Source of the DNA: Verrucomicrobiota bacterium
GTDB lineage: Bacteria; Verrucomicrobiota; Verrucomicrobiia; Verrucomicrobiales; Akkermansiaceae
DNA length: 64,000 nucleotides
Reading direction: 5' to 3'
NCBI GenBank assembly: GCA_030835305.1
Contig: JAURPJ010000130.1
Location: 1-64,000, forward strand
Within the stretch, counting starts at the first letter, position 1; every line of letters begins with the position of its first letter. Positions 36,901 through 45,389 of the stretch are shown here, in pieces. The position numbers were made by a program, and so were the translations under genes. The notes beneath the pieces were generated by a model. That model was not told the DNA's origin, searched no databases, and saw nothing but the letters and a program-made list of their open reading frames with translations.

Positions 36901-37914
36901 CTAAAAACCGCCCATCTGAATCTGACCGGTGTGTTTGGCTCCGTCAGCGACGGTGAGACGCCCCACTTTGATGTTGCCGGTCAGGGTGGCCTTTTTTTCG
37001 AGGGCCAGAAGGCCGCGGCAGGCAAGGTGGCCGGTAACGATCCCATCGATCCGGCACTCGTCCATCACCGCGGATTTGAGGAATTCGATTTTGGCTCGTT
37101 TCTCCACGAGGAGGCGTTTGCAGGTAACCTTGCCTGTGATTTTTCCGCTGCGTCGCAGGATCAGATCTCCGGAACACTCCGCGTCTCCAGTGAAATCGCC
37201 TTCGACGATGAGATTATTGCACTGGATGGGAGCACCATGGACGATACCTTTTTTGCAGATGTAAACGTCTCCACGAGTTTGGATGCCGCTGCTGGTCGCA
37301 TCTTTTATCTCGCGATTTTCCATGGGAATCAGGCGTCCGCAGCTCCGGCATTGGGTAGAGTTGGCTCGGATGTTGGCTGCGTGGGTGTCGCCGCACTCAA
37401 AGCAAGCCACTTCCCGGGTCTCAAGTTTGTTTGAACCGGGTATGCTTTTTTCCTTCTCGTTCCCGTGATATCTTGAGGGCGACCCATCGTCCGGAAGCGA
37501 ATACTCCCGCGAAGTTGTTGGAAGAGGCGCCAGGTCGGGGAGGGGGGCGATGGTTTCTCCCCGGGTTGCGGCTTCCATTTCTTTTGGAAGCTCTGTTGGG
37601 ACCGGTTCAACTTGATCTGCTGTGGTTTCGGCCGGTGGGGCGGGAGATGGCTTTTTGGGATTCGTGACCGTCCCTTCCTTTCGTGGCTTGTATTCGATTT
37701 CGATCTTCGGTTGGGGAGGCCGGTGGGCGAAGGGGTCGGGCGGGGCCTGTGGGCGGGCCTTGATTTCGCCGTCTTTTTCGAAAGTCAGGTAGGCGCCACA
37801 ACCCCGGCAGTACGACGAAACGGCCAGCTGGGATTCCTGCTGGCAGTGCTTGCAAAGGGGGCAAGTGATCTCGCGGGTCCCCTTGTTCTTGTCTTTGAAA
37901 AAACCGAAGGCCAA
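36901..37914 (-). CDS. Bactofilin-domain protein with two zinc ribbons
   Basis: A 337-residue protein apparently starting at TTG (no usable ATG). Residues 15-42 form a zinc ribbon (CPLCKHC, then CRGCG). A Pro/charged linker (50-165) follows, then a second Cys ribbon (CFECG, then CRSCG) near 180-205. The C-terminal 120 residues carry the bactofilin beta-helix pattern with repeated strands (GIVHGAPIQCNNLIVEGDF, GDLILRRSGKITGKV, GHLACRGLLAL, GNIKVGRLTV). Bactofilins polymerise without nucleotides into cytoskeletal filaments. The zinc ribbons are an unusual addition. It is 21 bp downstream of a second bactofilin. Confidence 0.8.
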   Translation of the reverse strand: MAFGFFKDKNKGTREITCPLCKHCQQESQLAVSSYCRGCGAYLTFEKDGEIKARPQAPPDPFAHRPPQPKIEIEYKPRKEGTVTNPKKPSPAPPAETTADQVEPVPTELPKEMEAATRGETIAPLPDLAPLPTTSREYSLPDDGSPSRYHGNEKEKSIPGSNKLETREVACFECGDTHAANIRANSTQCRSCGRLIPMENREIKDATSSGIQTRGDVYICKKGIVHGAPIQCNNLIVEGDFTGDAECSGDLILRRSGKITGKVTCKRLLVEKRAKIEFLKSAVMDECRIDGIVTGHLACRGLLALEKKATLTGNIKVGRLTVADGAKHTGQIQMGGF

Positions 37915-37935
37915 GGCGCTGGTAGAGTGACAACG

Positions 37936-38553
37936 CTAGGAGGCTGTTGCCTGCCCTTTGTTGCTGGACTGGTTGCCCTGTTTTTTGTGATTTCCGCCTC
38001 CTTGAGGAGCAGGAGCGCCCTTCTTGGGGGCTGAGGATGGTGTACCGACCTCTGATTTGCCGACAAAAATGGCACCAGGCTCGATGGAGAGGGTGCCTGC
38101 CTTGACGTCACCGACCACTTCGGCGCTGCCTTTGATTTCGACACGCTCGGTGCAGACGATGTTGCCGTGGACTTTTCCGTAAATAACGACCGATTTTGTG
38201 GAGACTTCGGCTTTGATATGGGCGTTTTCGGCGACGGTCAGCGCTCCGTCGGAGCTTATTTCGCCTTCGATCCGGCCATCAACGAGCAGGTCATTGGTAA
38301 AGCGGACCGAACCCTTGATATGCACATCGTTGCTGAGAATGTTGCGCTGCCCACCAGTTGGGCTGCTAACTGGGGTGGCTGGCGCTGCAGTCTGCTGGGG
38401 AGCGACTGCCGGAGCGGCTGCTGGTGCTTGTGGGGTCTGCTGAGAAGGTGCGGCGGGGCGAGGAGCCTGGGGTGACTCTGGATTTTTGCTAATGATTTTT
38501 TCGAACACTGCGTTTGAGGTTTGGTTGGAACTAAATGAGGCACGACGGCCCAA
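37936..38553 (-). CDS. Bactofilin
   Basis: A 205-residue protein. A disordered Pro/Ala/Gln-rich N-terminal region (about 25-70) leads to a bactofilin domain with right-handed beta-helix repeats (ILSNDVHIKGSVRF, LLVDGRIEGEISS, ALTVAENAHIKAEV, SVVIYGKVHGNI, RVEIKGSAEVVGDV, LSIEPGAIFVGK), and a basic Gln/Asn/Lys-rich C-terminus. The start is uncertain: TTG at 38553 or GTG at 38508. The polymer is cytosolic and likely membrane-associated. Adjacent genes encode a TPR membrane protein and a second bactofilin, suggesting a shared envelope-organising role. Confidence 0.85.
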   Translation of the reverse strand: MGRRASFSSNQTSNAVFEKIISKNPESPQAPRPAAPSQQTPQAPAAAPAVAPQQTAAPATPVSSPTGGQRNILSNDVHIKGSVRFTNDLLVDGRIEGEISSDGALTVAENAHIKAEVSTKSVVIYGKVHGNIVCTERVEIKGSAEVVGDVKAGTLSIEPGAIFVGKSEVGTPSSAPKKGAPAPQGGGNHKKQGNQSSNKGQATAS

Positions 38554-38582
38554 ATGTGAAGTCTGAAGTCTGAGAGTTAGCT

Positions 38583-39548
38583 TTATTCTGGAGTCGGTCC
38601 GGCAGGAGTTTCAGACTTTGCGGGAGTCACAGGCTCTACAGGGGTCTCGGACTCTGTGGGCGTCCCGGGAGTAACCTTTGCCGGAGTTGCCGGTGCTGGA
38701 TCTGTTTCAGAAGTGTTTTTGGGCTCTGGCGATGTTTCAGGCTCGGCTGGTTCTCCGGCAGGTGGACTTGTGGCCGGGGTCGGCACGCCCGGAGTAATAA
38801 CTGGGTTTGGATCTGGAGCCCTTCCGGGGACTGTCACGGGAGGAGTTGTTGCTCCCGGGGTTATGGTCGGTTTGGGTGGTTCGGGCGCCTTTTCCGAAGG
38901 TGATTCGACGTTGATCAGCTTGAGCCGATTTTGGGCCATTGCTTTGACCTGAAGGTGGGAAGTTTCGTATTCGGAGACAATTTTATTGTAGATTTCCTCG
39001 GCTTTCTCGTCTTCACCGGCTTGCAGAGCCAGGTCGCCCAAGGAAAGGAGCGCGAGAGAGGATGCCGCTGATTCGCTGTCGGCGGCCTTTTGGAAAGCTT
39101 CTCGAGCCTTGTCCAGATTGTTAAGTTGTTGCTGGTAAGACCCAAGGCTGGTAAGTGCGCTGCCGATGGCAGGGTGGTCGGGATATTCCGAAACGAAAGT
39201 TTCCAGAGCCTCGATGGCTTCCTCCTGCAATTGGTCGCTCCAAAGTAGTTGTGACTTGAGAATTATTGCGGAACCTCCGGCGTTTTCCCCGGCGTATTCC
39301 TGACTGACGGCCTCATACTGGGGGACGGTGCGGGCATCAGCGACGGCTGCGGCGGCTTCCTCTTTGGCCTTCTTCTGCAAACCGGTGACAACGACGTAGC
39401 CGACGAGGAACAGAATTGCGAGAATCCCTAGAATGATGAGCTTCTTCTGGTTGGCATCAAGAAAGGCTTCGAAGGCTGAAGGCTCTTGCGAAATTTCACC
39501 GATTGGGCTGGGGCCATTCTCGGGTTTTTGATCGGTATTTTCGGGCAT
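38583..39548 (-). CDS. TPR-containing membrane-anchored protein
   Basis: A 321-residue protein with an N-terminal cytoplasmic tail, one transmembrane helix (IILGILAILFLVGYVVV, about 37-53) and helical TPR-like repeats (residues 55-205, e.g. LKSQLLWSDQLQEEAIEALETFVSEYP and ALLSLGDLALQAGEDEKAEEIYNKIV), similar in layout to YfgM-type proteins (PF09976). The C-terminal 110 residues are Pro, Thr, Ser and Glu rich and probably disordered. It is the first gene of the unit with the two bactofilins and nadA, and diverges from lpxB across 106 bp. Confidence 0.75.
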   Translation of the reverse strand: MPENTDQKPENGPSPIGEISQEPSAFEAFLDANQKKLIILGILAILFLVGYVVVTGLQKKAKEEAAAAVADARTVPQYEAVSQEYAGENAGGSAIILKSQLLWSDQLQEEAIEALETFVSEYPDHPAIGSALTSLGSYQQQLNNLDKAREAFQKAADSESAASSLALLSLGDLALQAGEDEKAEEIYNKIVSEYETSHLQVKAMAQNRLKLINVESPSEKAPEPPKPTITPGATTPPVTVPGRAPDPNPVITPGVPTPATSPPAGEPAEPETSPEPKNTSETDPAPATPAKVTPGTPTESETPVEPVTPAKSETPAGPTPE

Positions 39549-39654
39549 AACTCGTCTTGGGAAGGAATTAACTCCTACCGGAGGGAGAAGCAAGCCCTTG
39601 TGACGTGATTTGCAGTTTGGAATATTTTTCACCTGCCCTAGCATGACGGAGGTG

Positions 39655-40785
39655 ATGAGCAGAACGGTCTACGTGGTGGCAGGTGAGGTGAGTGGAGACA
39701 CTCATGGATCCGAGTTGATGGAGGCGCTCCGAAAGGAAGACGGGGGCTTCGATTTTTGGGGGCTGGGCGGGCCCGAAATGTCTCGTCTTTCCGAAGGATC
39801 GGTCCGCGATTGGGTTGAAGATGCTGCCGTTGTTGGGCTTTGGGAGGTTCTTCGCCGGTATGGTTGGTTTAAGGAGCGTTTCGATGAGGCCCTTGCTGAA
39901 ATCATGGCGCTGAAGCCCTCTGTTTTGCTTCTGATTGATTATCCCGGGTTCAATTTGCGACTTGCGAAGCAGGTTCACGAAAAGCTGCCTGAGACCAAGA
40001 TTGTTCACTACGTGGCTCCCCAGGTCTGGGCCTGGAACCAGAAACGGATTCCGCAGATTGCCGAGACCCACGATCTCATGATCTGCCTTTTTCCCTTTGA
40101 GGTTCCGATTTTTGAGGAGGCAGGGCTGCGAAGTCGCTGTTTGGGGCATCCTCTCGTCGATGAGCTGGAGGAGAAGCGAATCGATGTGGGGAGGGCTGGG
40201 AATTTGGTCGGGCTCTTTCCGGGAAGTCGTTCCAGGGAGGTGAGTCGGCTTTTCCCGATGATGCTGGAATCGGTGTCACGCTTGCTGAAGGAGAGACCGG
40301 GCGTTCGATTCGTGGCGGCGGCGGCAAGTGAGAAAATCGCCCGGGTGATGAGTGGGATTTTGGCAGCGGGCGATTTGCCTGACGGACTTGTGGAGGTGCA
40401 AACCGGAAAAAGTCAGCACCTGATGCAAGTGGTGACTTGCGGAGTGGTGGCGAGCGGCACCGCGACGCTGGAAGCGGCCTATTACGGAATGCCTTACTGT
40501 CTTGTTTACCGCGTGGCGTGGCCCACTTTTTTGATCGCAAAACTTTTAGTGAAGTTGCAATTCATCGGGTTGATCAATATTTTGGCCGGCCGTGAATTGG
40601 CCTATGAGTTTGTTCAGGGCGAAGCAAATGCCTATGAAGTTGCGCTTTGGTTGGGGCGGGCACTTGCGAATGAAGATGATCGGGCGAATTTGTCGCGGGA
40701 GCTTCTGGAAGCAGCATCGCGGCTCGGCGAGCCCGGTGTTCACAAGCGAGCGGCCCACGAAATTGCACTCTTGTTCTCAGAATGA
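39655..40785 (+). CDS. lpxB: Lipid-A-disaccharide synthase
   Basis: A 376-residue GT19 enzyme of lipid A synthesis, joining UDP-2,3-diacylglucosamine and lipid X at the inner membrane. Family features are VAGEVSGDTHGSELM, GLGGPEM, LIDYPGFNLRLAKQ, HYVAPQVWAWNQKRI, LFPFE, GHPLVD, LFPGSRSREV and ASGTATLEAAYY, then LPNILA-like INILAGRELAYEFVQ. The ATG at 39655 is chosen because GGAGG lies immediately upstream; an in-frame ATG at 39643 has none. Its presence shows an LPS-type outer membrane. Its last codon overlaps the next gene by 4 bp. Confidence 0.95.
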   Translation: MSRTVYVVAGEVSGDTHGSELMEALRKEDGGFDFWGLGGPEMSRLSEGSVRDWVEDAAVVGLWEVLRRYGWFKERFDEALAEIMALKPSVLLLIDYPGFNLRLAKQVHEKLPETKIVHYVAPQVWAWNQKRIPQIAETHDLMICLFPFEVPIFEEAGLRSRCLGHPLVDELEEKRIDVGRAGNLVGLFPGSRSREVSRLFPMMLESVSRLLKERPGVRFVAAAASEKIARVMSGILAAGDLPDGLVEVQTGKSQHLMQVVTCGVVASGTATLEAAYYGMPYCLVYRVAWPTFLIAKLLVKLQFIGLINILAGRELAYEFVQGEANAYEVALWLGRALANEDDRANLSRELLEAASRLGEPGVHKRAAHEIALLFSE

Positions 40786-41609
40786 CCGATATGCCCGAAG
40801 CTTCGAAAATCAGCGGAATTAAGATCACTCTCGCGGTGATTCCGGCTCTCCTCATCGCATCGGTCTGTGTCGCTCTCTATTTGGGGGCCAGTGCGGATCA
40901 GGAGGAAAGCGAACCGCTCGAGGGTGATATAACGGTCCCGGAGATGTCCGATTATCTTTTTAAATTAAATAATCTGATCGGAAAGCGTGAGATTGGAACA
41001 TCGGCCGGGCAAAAAGCATTTCGACAATTGAACGCGATGACAGCGGGGACACTGGGTCCGCAGAATTTGGGTTACGAGGTTTATCGTACCCAGACTGATT
41101 CAGCCAAGGGTCTCTTGTGGTCAACCCTTTGGATTGAAGCCGGGGACCGGGATTCCCGCGAGCCGGTGGTTTTGGCGATCCCGCAGGCGTCCCGGGGTTC
41201 GGGGCCCGCTTTTGGTTTCGGCTTTGCTGAATACCTAACTTCCCATCAGACCGACGTCGGAGTTAGGATTGTCTTTTATCCTCCGTTGGTGGAAGGCGAT
41301 CCCGCTGAATGGATTTGGGCGCGATGCGGTAAAGAAGGGACTTTAATGAAGGGTTTTGTGATGGTGACCGGAGACGAGGAGCCCAACCGATCTCCGCGCT
41401 TTCTGGTGCCCGGGGCGCTGAAGTCAAAAATTGATGCTCTAAGCCGTTCGGAAATTTGGAATGAAGATGCCAAAATCGAGGTTGGGAACCATCCGGTACT
41501 AGAGGTGAAATTGGGTGATGATTTGCTTTTTTCCCGGGAGGAACACTCGCAGCTCCTGATTCGCATGATGCCTGTGATCAAGGAGCTGGTGGAGCTTCTG
41601 AATGAATGA
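40782..41609 (+). CDS. Membrane-anchored hypothetical protein (M28-like fold suspected)
   Basis: A 275-residue protein with an N-terminal membrane helix (ITLAVIPALLIASVCVALYL). The outside part has the start LFKLNNLIGKREIGTSAGQKAFRQLNAM, then GYEVYRT and WSTLWIEAGDRDSREPVVLAIPQASRGSGPAFGFGFAEYL, which follows the order of an M28-type aminopeptidase (N-terminal helix, strand, substrate pocket), but the metal-ligand motifs are missing. If so, it is a catalytically dead relative. The ATG overlaps the lpxB stop, so the two are co-translated, which hints at an envelope role. Moderate to low certainty on the fold. Confidence 0.6.
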   Translation: MTDMPEASKISGIKITLAVIPALLIASVCVALYLGASADQEESEPLEGDITVPEMSDYLFKLNNLIGKREIGTSAGQKAFRQLNAMTAGTLGPQNLGYEVYRTQTDSAKGLLWSTLWIEAGDRDSREPVVLAIPQASRGSGPAFGFGFAEYLTSHQTDVGVRIVFYPPLVEGDPAEWIWARCGKEGTLMKGFVMVTGDEEPNRSPRFLVPGALKSKIDALSRSEIWNEDAKIEVGNHPVLEVKLGDDLLFSREEHSQLLIRMMPVIKELVELLNE

Positions 41610-41667
41610 TTAGGGATGATTGGGATTTTCTCGCAAGATGAGAGGATGACACCTTGTTTTGATATCA

Positions 41668-43326
41668 ATGAATAAGTTTTTGCGAACAGTCCTGGTGGTC
41701 CTCTCGCATTGTGCCAGTGCGGCTGCCGGTTCAATTTGGGTGGAAGGTGAATCCGGCGAAAGCAAAACGGTTCAGAAACACGGTTGGTATTCCAACGTGA
41801 AAACGGATGGTCTTTCCGGTGGCGGATTGCTGAGCCACTGGGGGGGCGAAACGGGAAAAGCCGGATATCATCTTGCCATTCCGGAAGGAGGAAAATATGC
41901 GCTCTGGGTTCGTGCAAACCCTGTGCAGGCCAAGCTGCGGATTCAAGTGGGGGAGGGAAAATGGATGGAACCCAATCTTAAATCGGCAAGCCGAGAGCAA
42001 ATTAATATCGCCGGTGATGATAAACCCGACCTTCGTTTTATCGCCTGGATCAAGGCGGGTGAATTGATCCTGAAGAAGGGCCCGGTGCCGGTCTCAGTGG
42101 AGTTCGCTTCGGGAAACAATCATCACGGAATGCTCGACTGTTTTTGCCTGACGACCGATCTGGAATGGAAACCACGCGGTATTTTGAAGCCGGGTGAGAA
42201 GTCCAGACATTGGCAGATTCAAAAAATCAATGGGGCGAATCTCGATCGCTGGATCGATTTTATCCGCCCATCCGGAGAAGAGTTGGGTTGGAGGGCGATC
42301 CGTTGGCACAGCAGTCTTTCCGAGGCGGCCGAAGAAGCGGAGAAACTGAAACGTCCGATTTTGCTGTGGGCCATGAACGGTCATCCTTGTGGTGAGACTT
42401 GAAACAATGGCGTCATGGGACGACGCGAGATCTGGTCAGACCTCCAAATTCAAAAAATCGCTTCCGAGTATGTCTGTGTGATCGAGGAGACCTTCTTTCT
42501 CTATCCTCCGGACTGGATGAAAAATCCCCCTAATCCGGCGGCGACCAAACTCTTTCAGGCCTACGTGGCGAAGTCTCCGGAGGGAACCTTTCCAAGGCAG
42601 ACTTCAACGTATCAAGGGCTTTATTGCATGGCGGTAGACGGGACCTATCTTTCCGGGAAGTTTGCGCGTCAAAGTCGTGAAGTGGCGCGTCAAACTTTGT
42701 CCTCCGGTTTGGCCCGATGGAAGGAACTTGCAGGCGAGCGGGGTTACCAATCCAGGTCTGTTCCAACCAACAAGCTTGCTTTGTATGGGGGGGAGGAAAT
42801 TCGCAATGGTGGGCTTAAGGTAGAAGTGGCCTATCGCGATCTTCCACGAGGCAAAGTGCAGCGCCCGGGCAATGCCCAGTTTCCGAACCCCTACAATCTT
42901 GGGTGGTTTGATTTGAAGCCCGGGGAAGCAAAAACGTTTGTGACAAACCGTCGCGAGAAGACGGCGATTCCGGATCGTGTTTTCAGGAATCTCGCCCGGA
43001 CCCGTCTCAAAGATGCCGTGCGCGGACAGATGGCGGATTGGAAAGATAGCGACCTCAAGGAGGGTCAACTTTTCACTCGCTTGGTTTCTACCGAAGGTGG
43101 CGTGCAGACTTACGAATTGAGTGGAAGTGCTTCGCTGGGGGAGGATGGTCTGTGGTTCAGGCCGGAGTTCACGGGAATGCTCAGCTTTGACACATCATCT
43201 GGAGAGTTCACCGGGTTTAAGCTAGTCGCAGCGGGACAGCGCGCGGGAAAAGGAGGTGCGAATGGCCGGGAAACGGATTTGGGCCCCGCTCCGATGGCAA
43301 TTGCCCTGACCCTTTACAGGCCTTAG
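41668..43326 (+). CDS. Secreted thioredoxin-like protein with in-frame TGA at codon 245 (selenoprotein or nonsense)
   Basis: A single frame of 553 codons, interrupted only by TGA at 42400-42402. The signal peptide MNKFLRTVLVVLSHCASAAA is followed by a carbohydrate-binding-like beta domain (about 22-170, WVEGESGES ... YALWVRANP), a linker, and a thioredoxin-like domain starting PILLWAMNGHPCGET, where the TGA follows directly and the text resumes NNGVMGRREIWSDLQIQKIA. The TGA thus lies four residues after Cys241 at the position where thioredoxin folds keep their redox residue. A later part (residues 250-330) has the TYQGLYCMAVDGTYL strand pair. A hairpin follows the TGA. Selenocysteine is plausible; a TGG-to-TGA change or base error is the alternative. 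Confidence 0.6.
42410..42426 (+). other. Hairpin after the in-frame TGA at 42400
   Basis: GCGTC pairs with GACGC around ATGGGAC. The loop begins 12 nt after the TGA, slightly closer than most known bacterial selenocysteine elements, and the first two loop bases are not G. A longer-range alternative with GGT/ACC pairing lies at 42434-42442. Support for a selenocysteine signal is therefore weak. Confidence 0.25.
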
Positions 43327-43387
43327 CGGATTAGTGGTTTGGGGCTCTTGCCGAAACTTGCTCAGCACATTGCTCATACTCTGATCG

Positions 43388-44082
43388 ATGAATCCAAACT
43401 GGCTGGGTGTTGTCTCCGGGATCTTGGCTGTGGTTGCTTTTGGCGCAATTTATCAGAGAGCCAAAAGAGCTACGCCCGAGCGCCTAAGATGGCCTTTGTT
43501 TTTATTAGTGGTGGCATTTTTGCGGCGTTGTTACCTCGCCTGCTTTTAGTGATTTCTCTTCTAGGTATAGTCTTGTTTTCGATTACCCTAATCGCCGAGG
43601 CGTTCATCGGCCCGATTCAAGATGGCACACTCAAAGATGAAGGGGACAGCAAGATTTGTCCTCAAAGTTTCCCCTCGACATGCTGCGCGGCTTCGATGGC
43701 AACGATCTTGAAATATCTCGGCGTTGACGTCACCGAGTCGGAGTTGGTTGCAGAGGCTCATTTGTATGCCGGGTGAACCGAGGCCTGGTATCTGGCACGG
43801 GTTGCGAAATCACCAGGTTTTAAGGTGCAATTCGATTTTGAATCTGGTTTTTCGACCGAGGGTGTACTTCCTGCCGTGGTCGGAGTTCGCCTGGGGTCGA
43901 CTGGTTACTTTATCGCGATTCTGCGGGAGGAAGGTGACAAGTTCCTCGTCGGGGATCCGCTGAACGGAGGTGAGATCCTTTCCCGCGGAGGCCAGCTCCA
44001 CGCGATACAAGTTCAGTGGCTTTCACGTGCGCGTGAGAAGGAGGGGTCACTGAGAGACCATTCATTGCCGACATGGGAATGA
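43388..44082 (+). pseudogene. C39-family peptidase gene with frameshift and in-frame TGA
   Basis: The start ATG at 43388 gives MNPNWLGVVSGILAVVAFGAIYQRAK, a believable membrane N-terminus, in frame 2, but this frame stops shortly after 43550. The rest of the protein is in frame 1: hydrophobic helices, then ICPQSFPSTCCAASMATILKYLGVDVTESELV, the catalytic Cys region of a C39 (cysteine) peptidase, and after a TGA at 43774-43776 TEAWYLARVAKSPGFKV and VGVRLGSTGYFIAILREEGDKFLVGDP, which contains the His region. So one frameshift (probably in the T-run near 43530) plus one stop separate three pieces. The C39 fold normally processes double-glycine leaders or acts in the membrane. Genuine decay or sequence error. 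Confidence 0.7.
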
Positions 44083-44098
44083 GGGCTATCTCGGCGGA

Positions 44099-45343
44099 TT
44101 AAAATCTCCCGGGAGCAAGTTGGGTGAGATTGATTGCGGGCTTGTTTCCTGAGACGAGATCCGCTACGAGTTTACCGGTGACGGGGGCGAGGGAGAGGCC
44201 CATCATCGAATGACCGGTGGCGATGATGAGGTTGTCCTGATGGGTGGCAAATCCAAGGTAGGGAAGGCCATCGGGCGAGCAGGGACGGAGGCCGACCCAG
44301 GGTTCAAGATCTGCGAAATCGGATGGGGAATACTGCGTGTAAAATTTGCAAAAGGCTTCGATCACCCCCTGTAAGCGCGGTTTGCTGACCGAGGTATTGG
44401 TGCCGCAAATTTCCATGGTGCCGGCTACGCGGAGAGTTTCGCCCATCGGAGTGACGGCGACGCGGCCTTCTTTTAAGAGAGAACAGAGATGAGGGTTGAC
44501 GACGGGTTTGGGAAGGGTGAGGGAGTAACCTTTTCCGCCTTGCATGGGTAGAGCGAGGCCGACTTGTTTTGCGAGTTCGGTGGTATTGATCCCTCCGGCG
44601 AGAACGATAGTCTCGGCGGAGAATGATCTGCCGGATCTGGTAGTGAGACTTTTGACTTTGCCGTTTGCCACTTCCAGTTTTTCGGTTTCGTCGCTGATGA
44701 ATTCACCGCTGTTTTTTAGGATGGATTGCCGAAGTGCCTTGATAAATTTCCCAGGTGAAAGGTGGCAGTCTTGAGGCCACCAGACGCCCCCTTTTGCTGT
44801 GATTTCAGCGTTCGGTTCCAGTTCCTTCAGGCGTTTGTGATCGCAAACTTCGGCTTCGAGACCGAGGGTTTGGGCGTGTTCCGCCACCTCAGCCTCCTCT
44901 GCCAATCCGTCGTTGGATTGGCAGAGCATGAGGAGGCCTTTTTGGATGAGCGGGAAGTTTTCATTCTCCGAGAGCTCGACGTGGAGGCGTCGGCTTTCGA
45001 GAGAAAGGTCGCGCAGGAGTTCCTGGGTATCGGCGACGTGCTTTTTCGTTGAGTGCTTGGCGAAAAGCCAGATCCAGCGCGCCAAGGTGGGTGAGAGTCG
45101 CGGGCGGAGAAAGAAGGGGCTCTTGGGGTTCAGCATCCATTTCAATCCCTGGGAGATCACACCGGGCGCGGCGAGGGGAATGAAGTGTGAGGGCACGACC
45201 ATCCCGGCGTTGCCCTCGGAGCAGCTTTTGGCCAAGGATTCGTCGCGCTCAATGATGCGGACCGGGTGGCCGGCCGAAGCGAGGTAGTGGGCGGTGGAGA
45301 GTCCGACGACTCCTCCGCCGACAATGAGAACATCCTTGGGCAT
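44099..45343 (-). CDS. FAD-dependent amino acid oxidase, likely cis-4-hydroxy-D-proline oxidase
   Basis: A 414-residue DAO-family flavoprotein. The N-terminal dinucleotide-binding motif is VGGGVVGLSTAHYLA (residues 8-22). Later features include IIERDESLAKSCSEGNAGMV, GGVWWPQDCHLSPGKFIKAL, VLAGGINTTELAKQVG, LEPWVGLRPCSPDGLPYLG and the C-terminal ATGHSMMGLSLAPVTGKLVADL. DadA-like enzymes oxidise D-amino acids. In this operon the fitting substrate is cis-4-hydroxy-D-proline, giving pyrroline-4-hydroxy-2-carboxylate. It is the last gene of the hydroxyproline operon and lies 46 bp after the dehydrogenase gene. Confidence 0.85.
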   Translation of the reverse strand: MPKDVLIVGGGVVGLSTAHYLASAGHPVRIIERDESLAKSCSEGNAGMVVPSHFIPLAAPGVISQGLKWMLNPKSPFFLRPRLSPTLARWIWLFAKHSTKKHVADTQELLRDLSLESRRLHVELSENENFPLIQKGLLMLCQSNDGLAEEAEVAEHAQTLGLEAEVCDHKRLKELEPNAEITAKGGVWWPQDCHLSPGKFIKALRQSILKNSGEFISDETEKLEVANGKVKSLTTRSGRSFSAETIVLAGGINTTELAKQVGLALPMQGGKGYSLTLPKPVVNPHLCSLLKEGRVAVTPMGETLRVAGTMEICGTNTSVSKPRLQGVIEAFCKFYTQYSPSDFADLEPWVGLRPCSPDGLPYLGFATHQDNLIIATGHSMMGLSLAPVTGKLVADLVSGNKPAINLTQLAPGRF

Positions 45344-45389
45344 GGTGCTTGGGAATTGTGGCTCGGGCCAACGCCCAAGCTCCGCAGGT

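Noticed and set aside
42410-42426. Confident SECIS assignment at the second TGA.
   Set aside because: The loop is only 12 nt from the TGA and lacks G at its first positions; kept as a weak candidate only.
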